Source: JALRBM01 sp964615445
GTDB taxonomy: Bacteria > Patescibacteriota > Saccharimonadia > Saccharimonadales > Saccharimonadaceae
Direction: 5' to 3'
Assembly (NCBI GenBank): GCA_964615445.1
Contig: CAZTOK010000049.1
Location: forward strand, 1-8,269
Length of the DNA stretch: 8,269 nt
In this document: in pieces, positions 1 through 5,405 of the stretch
Numbering within the stretch: the first letter of the stretch is position 1
How the letters are laid out: every line of letters begins with the position of its first letter
Notes under the pieces: model-generated
The model's input: only the letters and a program-made list of their open reading frames with translations
What the model was told of the DNA's origin: nothing
The model's database searches: none
Translations under genes and position numbers: made by a program

Positions 1-63
1 GTACAGATATATGAAATCAAGCTAGGAGAGCTAGAGAAGCTACTAAAGGCCAAAGCTTACTAG
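1..63 (+). CDS. C-terminal end of an unidentified protein (partial)
   Basis: Frame 1 is open from the window edge to a TAG at 61-63 and encodes 20 residues, VQIYEIKLGELEKLLKAKAY. The composition (Lys/Glu/Leu rich, no low-complexity oddities) looks like a normal protein tail, probably a charged amphipathic helix. The repeat array around the four-helix-bundle gene begins only a few bases after the stop, so the two are immediate neighbours on opposite strands with their 3' ends facing each other. The fragment is too short to name a family. It could be another glycan gene, but nothing here shows that. That it is coding at all is inferred from the open frame and plausible composition. Confidence 0.4.
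   Translation, partial: VQIYEIKLGELEKLLKAKAY
49..58 (+). repeat. Left copy of a flanking 10-bp imperfect direct repeat
   Basis: GCCAAAGCTT here matches GCTAAAGCTT at 500-509 with one mismatch and in the same orientation. It lies just outside the left TCAATG array and overlaps the last codons of the upstream gene. It could be one side of an old target-site duplication made when the four-helix-bundle cassette inserted. A chance match is possible at this length. Confidence 0.3.
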
Positions 64-65
64 CT

Positions 66-107
66 AATGCTCAATTGTCAATGCTCATTGCTCAATGAAT
101 GATCAAT
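66..107. repeat. Left TCAATG-type repeat array (inverted partner of 451-500)
   Basis: This stretch is built from overlapping copies of TCAATG and its variants (TCAATG at 78-83 and 92-97, TCAAT at 103-107), with an internal palindrome TCATTG-ct-CAATGA at 85-98. It overlaps the stop codon of the four-helix-bundle gene. The complementary motif CATTGA recurs at the other end of that gene, and TGTCAATG at 76-83 is the exact inverse of CATTGACA at 475-482. The two arrays therefore form imperfect terminal inverted repeats. The palindrome has no T-run after it on either strand, so it does not look like a terminator. Confidence 0.65.
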
Positions 108-459
108 AACTTAATGTATTAATGATTTGTTGAAGAATCAGGATGATTTCCTGGCACTCTTGTTGAAGTCGTTTTAATTCTGCTGATTTAGTGAACTCTT
201 CTAATAGCTTCAGCCAATATAGTGTTTCAGATGCTTCCTTTTTGCTAATGAAAACTTTATTACGAAAGTCTTTCTTAGAGCTACCATTCTTGGCTTCTAT
301 GAAATTCGCACCTATGCTGGTAGATGAGCGAATCAACTGACTTAATAAAGGTTGAGCTAACGGATCTGTTCGTAGAGGTTTTACAAACTGGATCACTCTT
401 CTGGAGAATTCTAGGGTGCGATCCCTAAGATCCATTGGCGCATTTACCACATTGCTCAT
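103..459 (-). CDS. Four-helix-bundle protein (23S rRNA intervening-sequence / bAvd-like family)
   Basis: A 118-residue, highly helical protein of the four-helix-bundle family (TIGR02436-type). The family was first seen inside 23S rRNA intervening sequences and is related to the Avd accessory protein of diversity-generating retroelements. Its hallmark segments are visible: LIRSSTSIGANFIEA at about 42-56, SKKDFRNK at 61-68, and KKEASETLYWLKLL at 73-86, followed by a long last helix. Family members assemble as oligomeric, often basic barrels; their cellular role is not settled. The frame can be extended upstream to a TTG at 540 (145 residues), but the extra N-terminus is translated from the CATTGA repeat array and has no Shine-Dalgarno site. 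The ATG at 459 gives the usual family length; an ATG at 435 (MDLRDRTLEF) is also possible. No reverse transcriptase, variable repeat or rRNA sequence accompanies it. It points away from the glycan operon and is probably unrelated to it. Confidence 0.88.
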   Translation of the reverse strand: MSNVVNAPMDLRDRTLEFSRRVIQFVKPLRTDPLAQPLLSQLIRSSTSIGANFIEAKNGSSKKDFRNKVFISKKEASETLYWLKLLEEFTKSAELKRLQQECQEIILILQQIINTLSY

Positions 460-500
460 TGAATATTCATTGTACATTGACACTTGATCATTGAATATTG
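451..500. repeat. Right CATTGA-type repeat array (inverted partner of 66-107)
   Basis: CATTGA occurs at 457-462, 475-480 and 489-494, with a variant CATTG at 468-472, mixed with GAATATT spacers. These are reverse complements of the TCAATG units at the far end of the four-helix-bundle gene. The array covers the beginning of that gene: the preferred ATG (complement of 457-459) lies inside a repeat unit, so the N-terminal residues are set by repeat sequence. Confidence 0.65.
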
Positions 501-509
501 CTAAAGCTT
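500..509 (+). repeat. Right copy of the flanking 10-bp imperfect direct repeat
   Basis: GCTAAAGCTT follows the right CATTGA array directly and repeats GCCAAAGCTT at 49-58 in the same orientation. Similarity continues loosely beyond it (AGCT then TGC in both flanks). A separate exact TTACTAG pair exists at 57-63 and 530-536. Either pair could mark the edges of an inserted unit. Confidence 0.3.
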
Positions 510-533
510 CAGCTTTTGCATTGGCATTTTTAC

Positions 534-563
534 TAGACAAGATGAAGTAAAATCGGGTACAAT
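534..563 (+). promoter_or_regulatory. Candidate sigma-70-type promoter for the glycan operon
   Basis: TAGACA at 534-539 (5 of 6 to TTGACA) and TACAAT at 558-563 (5 of 6 to TATAAT) are separated by 18 bases, giving a predicted start near 570. This is the only well-spaced pair I see between the minus-strand gene and the GT2 gene. An inverted repeat AATAG-ccgga-CTATT (561-575) overlaps the -10 box and the predicted start and could be an operator half-site pair or an RNA hairpin. The evidence is consensus matching only. Confidence 0.45.
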
Positions 564-576
564 AGCCGGACTATTT

Positions 577-610
577 ACGTCTATTTCCTTAGGGAAGTGG
601 GCGTTTTTTT
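577..610 (+). terminator. Intrinsic-terminator-like hairpin in the operon leader
   Basis: ACGTCTATTTCC (577-588) pairs with GGAAGTGGGCGT (593-604) as an uninterrupted 12-pair stem (nine Watson-Crick, three G-U) with a four-base TTAG loop, followed by T604-T610. This is the classic layout of a Rho-independent terminator on the plus strand. The reverse strand has no T-run at the matching place. It ends only 13 bases before the GT2 start codon, leaving no room for another promoter, so operon transcripts from upstream must read through it. It may attenuate the operon, or it may be the original terminator of the gene ending at 63, separated from it by the repeat-bracketed cassette. Confidence 0.7.
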
Positions 611-613
611 AAT

Positions 614-620
614 AGGAGGG
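614..620 (+). promoter_or_regulatory. Strong Shine-Dalgarno site for the GT2 gene
   Basis: AGGAGGG is a near-perfect anti-16S match and fixes the ATG at 623 as the start. The spacing to the ATG is only 2-3 bases, shorter than the usual 5-9. It is the strongest ribosome site in the operon; most downstream genes rely on overlap with the previous gene. Confidence 0.75.
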
Positions 621-622
621 TT

Positions 623-1624
623 ATGAGCAACAGAATAAAACTAATAGTTCAGGTCCCGTGCTATAACGAAGAAGAAACGTTGCCTTTGGTAATTAATTCA
701 ATTCCGAAGCAGATTCCCGGAGTTGATGTTATAGAGACGCTAATAATAGACGACGGATCCAGCGACAAAACTATTGAAGTGGCTGAAAAACTTGGCGTGA
801 ACCATATCGTACGCCACCCGCAAAACCGCGGGCTAGCGATTTCTTTTGCAGATGGGCTGCACGAGGCACTCCGCCAAGGCGCCGACATAATTGTGAATAC
901 CGATGGCGACAATCAGTACCCCCAGGCCAGCATACCCGAACTTATTCAACCAATTTTGGATGGATCGCACGACATAGTGGTGGCTGATCGCCAGACCGAT
1001 AAGATAGCTCACTTTAGCCCATTCAAAAAACTAATGCAGCGCTTTGGCAGCCGGATGGTTAATCTGGCCTCCGGTACAGATATTCCTGATGCTCCCAGTG
1101 GATTCCGCGCCTATTCGCGCCACGCCGCCATGTCTATAAATGTGGTGACGGATTTTAGTTATTGCATGGAAACAATCATTCAGGCCGGCCGCAAACGTAT
1201 TGCCATTACTCACGTGCCGGTTATAACTAACCGCAAAACCCGTGAATCTCGCTTGTTTAAAAACATTGGCCAGCATATTCGTAAATCCATGGCTGCCATC
1301 GTGCGTAGCTACACCATGTACAAGCCTTTCAAGTTCTTTCTGGCAGCCAGTGTTTTAGCCGCAATTGTTGGGATTATCCCATACACGCGCTACATGCTAA
1401 TGGTTCTATCGCATGGTGAGAAGATTGGCGGCCACATGCAATCTCTCATTTTCGGTGCCGTTTTCATAATGCTCGGAGTGATGTTCATGGTCATTGGTAT
1501 AGTGGCGGATTTGTTGGCCATAAACCGCAAACTGCTGGAAGATACGCTATATCGCCTCAAGGAAATGGAATACGATGCAATGCCTACAATCAACGGTAAT
1601 TCTGAAGATACCGCCGCTGGATGA
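623..1624 (+). CDS. GT2 glycosyltransferase, polyprenyl-phosphate-sugar synthase type (DPM1/GtrB/ArnC-like)
   Basis: A 333-residue GT-A-fold glycosyltransferase that probably transfers a sugar from a nucleotide donor to polyprenyl (undecaprenyl) phosphate at the inner membrane face. The catalytic domain spans about 5-230: VPCYNEEETL at 11-20, the nucleotide-binding DDGS at 43-46, the metal-binding DxD within TDGD at 93-96, and DAPSGFRAYSR at 156-166, a motif typical of the DPM1-like branch. Two membrane helices follow (about 236-255 and 274-298), then a short charged cytoplasmic tail, which is the GtrB/ArnC arrangement. Such enzymes normally supply a GT-C enzyme, and one lies three genes downstream. 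The stop overlaps the next start as ATGA. Base and codon use differ from the neighbours: 18 of 19 arginines are CGN, whereas the next gene uses AGA/AGG for 6 of 13. The sugar and exact lipid cannot be read from the sequence. Confidence 0.9.
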   Translation: MSNRIKLIVQVPCYNEEETLPLVINSIPKQIPGVDVIETLIIDDGSSDKTIEVAEKLGVNHIVRHPQNRGLAISFADGLHEALRQGADIIVNTDGDNQYPQASIPELIQPILDGSHDIVVADRQTDKIAHFSPFKKLMQRFGSRMVNLASGTDIPDAPSGFRAYSRHAAMSINVVTDFSYCMETIIQAGRKRIAITHVPVITNRKTRESRLFKNIGQHIRKSMAAIVRSYTMYKPFKFFLAASVLAAIVGIIPYTRYMLMVLSHGEKIGGHMQSLIFGAVFIMLGVMFMVIGIVADLLAINRKLLEDTLYRLKEMEYDAMPTINGNSEDTAAG

Positions 1625-2742
1625 AGTTGTCCATCATCGGTCCTACCTATCCTTATAAGGGTGGAATAAGTCACTTTACGACTAGTCTCGTTAAGGAACT
1701 TCGTATTCAACACGAAGTGGATTTTATAAGCTGGAAACGCCAGTATCCAGGTTTTTTGTATCCAGTTGAGCAAAAAGATACAAAGAGTAAGAAAATAACA
1801 AAAGCAAAAGCGTACTTCCTATTGGATTTCTACAATCCTTTTTCCTGGATATCAGCAGCGCTGAGAATAAGGCGTCTAAGAAGTGATAGGTTAATTATTA
1901 CGTGGACCACCCCTATACAGGCTCCAATATATTTCATCATCACACTCTTCGTTAAGTTTACTTCACAAACACGAATTGTATATTTGTGCCATAACGCCCT
2001 TCCTCACGAAAGACACTTCTACGACAAGCTATTAACACGCATGGCCTTTCTTTTTGCAGATGAATTTATTACACATTCTACAGAAGACAAGGATGTAATC
2101 AGTCAATTAGTGGAAAATAAACAAATAGTTAAAGCGTTTCTCCCCGTTTTCGAAGAGCTAAACAATAGAACCAAATACGATGTAGGTAGCCTAAAGCAAC
2201 ACCTCAAACTTAAAGAAAATGTTTTGTTATTTTTTGGCTATATACGACCGTACAAAGGGTTGAAGTATCTTTTAAAAGCATTGCCTGAGATCAAAGTAAA
2301 CAATCCTAGCATAACAGTTCTTATAGTCGGAGAGTTCTGGGCAAAAGATAAGGGATCATATTTGGAACTCATGCAAAAACTTAAAATTGAAGAGGATGTA
2401 GTTTTAGTAGAAGGTTATGTGCCTAATGAAGACATCGGAAAGTACTTTGCAGTGTCTGACATTGTGGTATTGCCCTATATATCTGCGACTCAATCTGGAG
2501 TTGTCCAAACTGCATATGCATTCGACAAACCTGTGATCGCTACAAATGTAGGTGGGTTGCCGGACGTGATAACTCAGGCAATAACTGGATACCTCGTGCC
2601 ATCAAAGAATGCATCAAAAATCGCCGAAGCAGTACGAGATTTTTATAAAAATCCACTGCCTAAAAAGAATTTGCAGCAAATAAAGCAGCAACTAAGCTGG
2701 CCAAACTATGTCAATTTAATATTGGCTTCATCGGATGAATAG
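1621..2742 (+). CDS. GT4-family glycosyltransferase (first of two)
   Basis: A 373-residue GT-B-fold enzyme of the GT4 family, soluble or peripherally bound to the inner membrane, expected to add a sugar from a nucleotide donor to a growing lipid-linked glycan. The N-terminal acceptor domain begins with IIGPTYPYKGGISHF (5-19), whose glycine loop is typical; LCHNALPHE at 122-130 is another conserved spot. The C-terminal donor domain has FFGYIRPYKGLKYLLKAL (204-221) and TQSGVVQTAYAF...KPVIATNVGGLPDVI (290-317). By alignment to the KPVI motif, the two glutamates of the usual EX7E signature fall on Ala289 and Thr297; a subset of GT4 proteins carries this SATQSGVVQ form and is presumably active. 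The start overlaps the previous stop by 4 nt and has no clear ribosome site, so it is probably read by reinitiation. The donor sugar is unknown. Confidence 0.9.
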   Translation: MKLSIIGPTYPYKGGISHFTTSLVKELRIQHEVDFISWKRQYPGFLYPVEQKDTKSKKITKAKAYFLLDFYNPFSWISAALRIRRLRSDRLIITWTTPIQAPIYFIITLFVKFTSQTRIVYLCHNALPHERHFYDKLLTRMAFLFADEFITHSTEDKDVISQLVENKQIVKAFLPVFEELNNRTKYDVGSLKQHLKLKENVLLFFGYIRPYKGLKYLLKALPEIKVNNPSITVLIVGEFWAKDKGSYLELMQKLKIEEDVVLVEGYVPNEDIGKYFAVSDIVVLPYISATQSGVVQTAYAFDKPVIATNVGGLPDVITQAITGYLVPSKNASKIAEAVRDFYKNPLPKKNLQQIKQQLSWPNYVNLILASSDE

Positions 2743-3823
2743 TAAATATACCGTCGGCATTGTTACATTTGATTACGATCCTCCGATTGGCGGTCAAGGT
2801 GTTTATGTAAGCGGATTAGCAAATTATTTAGATAGGTTTTCGAAAAGACATAGGGTATTAAGCAGTTCTGGCGGGGGCAATGAAAATTCTAGATTACCAA
2901 GATTTGGTTCCAGAAACCAAGGTCCAATCCTTTTTTCTTTAATGGCAAATTTTCTAATGCCTATATGGTCACGCAAACAAAAAATTAATCTATTACACGT
3001 ACAAACAGGCCCTGGAGGTGTTTTCGTGTTTATAAGATCTCGATTGCCCCTGATTGTCACTGCCCACATGCTATATTCCGAAAAACTACGGCTTAAGCCA
3101 TCTATTCTCTACAAAATTTTAAGCTTGTTGGAGAAACGAACTTTTAAATTGGCGGATATGATTATTGCTACCTCGGAACAAATGGCAGGCCAGATCATGG
3201 ATAGCTACAACATCCCGCATTCACGAATAACTGTAATACCTATAGGAACCGATACTGATTTTTTCAGGCCGCTTAAATCAAGCGATATTAGGAAATCGGC
3301 GCACATTATATTTGTAGGAAGACTTGATGAAAACAAGCAGATTGTAGAGTTAACAAGGATTGTTACTGGCCTTAAGAAGAAATGGCCAGAGCTATCAATG
3401 ACTATTGTTGGCGACGGACCGCTTAAAAACAAACTTAAAGATTTGATTAGAGGTTCGAATTCTCAGGCTTACATTAAATTAGTCGGATTCAGGCAAAAAA
3501 TCGATTTACGAAACCTTTATAACTCAGCTACGTTGACTGTATTATCTAGCAAATATGAAGCTTACGGGATGGTGGTTTGTGAATCATTAGCGTGTGGAAT
3601 TCCTGTAATCGTACCAGACTCATCAGGCTTATCTAGAGTGGTGCAGCAAGAAAACTGCTGGGATTCGTTTGATGGATCCGCGAAAGATCTAAGAATTAAA
3701 ATAGAAGAATTTTTGTCTAAAAAATCAATCGATAGCAAACGGGTGCGGCAAGTAGCATTGAATAATTTTGTTGAGGAAAAAAGCTATCAACAATTACTGG
3801 AGCTGTATGAAGAATATCTTTAG
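2735..3823 (+). CDS. GT4-family glycosyltransferase (second of two)
   Basis: A 362-residue GT-B enzyme of the GT4 family that probably adds a further sugar on the cytoplasmic side. The N-terminal domain starts with YDPPIGGQGVYVSGLANYL (14-32), followed by HVQTGPGG (88-95). The donor domain shows PIGTDTDFFRP (169-179), FVGRLDENK (193-201), GDGPL (226-230) and a complete EX7E pair, Glu275 and Glu283, within YEAYGMVVCESLACGIPVI. It therefore keeps the catalytic signature that its upstream neighbour lacks, so the two are not simple duplicates. The start ATG lies inside the end of the previous gene (8-nt overlap) with no recognisable Shine-Dalgarno site. The acceptor and donor are not deducible. 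Confidence 0.9.
   Translation: MNSKYTVGIVTFDYDPPIGGQGVYVSGLANYLDRFSKRHRVLSSSGGGNENSRLPRFGSRNQGPILFSLMANFLMPIWSRKQKINLLHVQTGPGGVFVFIRSRLPLIVTAHMLYSEKLRLKPSILYKILSLLEKRTFKLADMIIATSEQMAGQIMDSYNIPHSRITVIPIGTDTDFFRPLKSSDIRKSAHIIFVGRLDENKQIVELTRIVTGLKKKWPELSMTIVGDGPLKNKLKDLIRGSNSQAYIKLVGFRQKIDLRNLYNSATLTVLSSKYEAYGMVVCESLACGIPVIVPDSSGLSRVVQQENCWDSFDGSAKDLRIKIEEFLSKKSIDSKRVRQVALNNFVEEKSYQQLLELYEEYL
3799..3802 (+). promoter_or_regulatory. Shine-Dalgarno site that selects the GT-C start at 3807
   Basis: GGAG lies four bases before the ATG at 3807. The frame is also open from an ATG at 3768, but that start would overlap the previous gene by 56 nt, has no ribosome site and would add 13 polar residues before the membrane helix. 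The site therefore favours 3807. Confidence 0.6.
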
Positions 3824-5405
3824 CAACAAACCTAAACAGAAGATCTTTGTAAGCATTTTTTGCACAGTTACTATTGCCATCCTTTTTTATCTTTATAGTT
3901 ATCTCTCTTTCCATGGTGCAAATTGGTTTTTTCATCCAGACGAAAGAGATGTTTACTCTATTTCATATAATTTATACAAAAAGGGCACTTTCAGCTCTTC
4001 GCAGCCACTGAACACGCAGTTTGATGCTGCTTTATTTATTCCGGATGGCTCATCATCCATTAATGAGAGAATTGTCCCAGGTAGATCTCTCGGTATATAT
4101 ATATTGGAAGCGCCTTCATTTATTTTTGGCCAGCAAGCGCCTTTTTATCTTATTAGTATTTGCGGGTTGCTAGCAGTTTTTTTCTTTTACTTAATAACTA
4201 AGAAATTGTTAGACAAATCCACCGCAATTTTCGCAGCGTTGTTTTTGGCTTTTTCACCACAATTTATTTTTTGGAATAACATGCTGTTCTCTAATGTTCC
4301 AGCGCTTGCTTTCCTATTAGCGGGAATTTATTATACATTCTCTCCCCAAAAATGGTTCCTTGTCGGTTTGTTTTTTGCATTTTCAGTCATGCTCAGATAC
4401 GAATTCATATTATTTGTTGGGCTATATTTATTCATTAATTTCCTTCTTGTATATAAAAAGGAAAAAAATCACAGATCAATAATCTTTATGACTGCTACCA
4501 TGCTTGCACTGCTTATTTTTATACCGCTCTGCAATAAAAAAATCTATGGCAGCTATACATCCTTTGGTTATACGCAGAAAGCTTACGACCTACAGCTTGG
4601 AAACACGGTTGACTATAGAGTTGGTGGAGGGGGTTCGTCAGGCGTTTTTAGTAAGTATCTAAAAAGATTTGGTGGACAATTCTCTGATCCGAAATTGCTG
4701 GACAATATACAGCTAAATTTTAAGCAATATATTCTTTTAATGACGCCAATTTTATTGATAGGACTGCTGGGGTTAAAGGAAGCATGGTTTAAGTCCAAAA
4801 GCAGGGAAGTATTTTTGGGTCTCTCTGCGATTGCTCTATTTTCTCTAATCTATTTTGGCTCTGGGGCTGGCTATAATGGCTTTGGTAAAGGTTGGTTAGC
4901 GGGAAGTTATACACGCTATCTTTTACCACTATTAGTGTTACTAGCTCTATTAACTGGTTTGTTTATCTCCAGATTATTCAATGATCGTAAATATAAAATG
5001 GTTTTTTTCATAATTACTGTTTATGTCATTTTTTCTATTAATCAATTGTTTAATGCACCTCTTGGACTAAGTGCAGTTGGGGAAAGCAAACGCAATTACC
5101 ACGAGGTAGAGCAAAAGGCAAATAGTCTACCCGCGAATGCAGTAGTTGTATCTAATTTCTACTCTAAAACTATAATTTCTAGGCCAGTGCTAATACCTTA
5201 TCTTATACCTTTATCTAAAGATGAGCGCCCGCAAAAATCTCTAGACTACATTGATGAACTTCTCAATGATCATTCTGTATACGTATTTGAGAATCCATAC
5301 CATAGTTCATATATTTACCTAGACTCTATTTTAAAAAATAGAGGTAATTATCGATTGACTACCATAGATAAAAATAATAACTTTTACAAAGTAGAAAAAA
5401 AATGA
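3807..5405 (+). CDS. GT-C membrane glycosyltransferase (PMT_2 / GT39-like)
   Basis: A 532-residue polytopic membrane protein of the GT-C superfamily. These enzymes take sugars from polyprenyl-phosphate donors and transfer them on the outer side of the membrane. After a first helix (about 13-33), the extracytoplasmic loop carries HPDERDVYSISYNL (43-56), in which Asp45-Glu46 occupy the place of the catalytic acidic motif, and PGRSLGIYILEAP (91-103), a typical PMT_2 loop. Further helices fall near 111-130, 137-150, 164-178, 182-215, 225-242, 308-324, 334-350, 368-388 and 397-412. A glycine-rich loop (about 272-290) and a soluble C-terminal tail (413-532) lie outside the membrane core. With the GT2 enzyme it makes a likely donor-synthase/transferase pair like ArnC/ArnT. 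A Wzy-like polymerase role is less likely but not excluded. The gene overlaps the previous one by 17 nt and the next by 4 nt, and ends in a run of eight As. Confidence 0.82.
   Translation: MKNIFSNKPKQKIFVSIFCTVTIAILFYLYSYLSFHGANWFFHPDERDVYSISYNLYKKGTFSSSQPLNTQFDAALFIPDGSSSINERIVPGRSLGIYILEAPSFIFGQQAPFYLISICGLLAVFFFYLITKKLLDKSTAIFAALFLAFSPQFIFWNNMLFSNVPALAFLLAGIYYTFSPQKWFLVGLFFAFSVMLRYEFILFVGLYLFINFLLVYKKEKNHRSIIFMTATMLALLIFIPLCNKKIYGSYTSFGYTQKAYDLQLGNTVDYRVGGGGSSGVFSKYLKRFGGQFSDPKLLDNIQLNFKQYILLMTPILLIGLLGLKEAWFKSKSREVFLGLSAIALFSLIYFGSGAGYNGFGKGWLAGSYTRYLLPLLVLLALLTGLFISRLFNDRKYKMVFFIITVYVIFSINQLFNAPLGLSAVGESKRNYHEVEQKANSLPANAVVVSNFYSKTIISRPVLIPYLIPLSKDERPQKSLDYIDELLNDHSVYVFENPYHSSYIYLDSILKNRGNYRLTTIDKNNNFYKVEKK
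5396..5402 (+). other. A-AAA-AAA slippery heptamer at the GT-C/flippase junction
   Basis: The GT-C gene ends GAA AAA AAA TGA, placing an X-XXY-YYZ heptamer (A AAA AAA) in frame directly before the stop. A one-base backward slip makes the next codon the flippase ATG (5402-5404), so slippage would read both genes as one protein. No Shine-Dalgarno stimulator at the usual distance upstream is evident. It may simply be an A-rich reinitiation context. Confidence 0.35.

Noticed and set aside
85..98. Palindrome TCATTG-ct-CAATGA as a terminator for the genes converging at about 63-103
   Set aside because: The loop is only two bases and no T-run follows on either strand; it is better explained as neighbouring inverted repeat units.
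66..500. The TCAATG/CATTGA arrays as a CRISPR array
   Set aside because: The units are about 6 bases, degenerate, irregularly spaced and inverted on the two sides of a gene; there are no spacers of regular length and no cas genes.
103..540. A diversity-generating retroelement around the Avd-like protein
   Set aside because: There is no reverse transcriptase and no template/variable repeat pair in the window, and the family is common as a stand-alone gene.
661..1773. Minus-strand open frames at 661-912, 1031-1276 and 1390-1773
   Set aside because: They lie opposite clearly coding GT2 and GT4 sequence, have no ribosome sites or recognisable domains, and their composition reads as antisense of the real genes.
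3768..3806. Upstream ATG start for the GT-C gene
   Set aside because: It would overlap the previous gene by 56 nt with no Shine-Dalgarno site, while the ATG at 3807 has GGAG four bases ahead and places the basic residues directly before the first membrane helix.
2824..3935. Minus-strand open frames at 2824-3069, 3205-3432 and 3717-3935
   Set aside because: They are antisense to the second GT4 gene and the start of the GT-C gene, with no family features.
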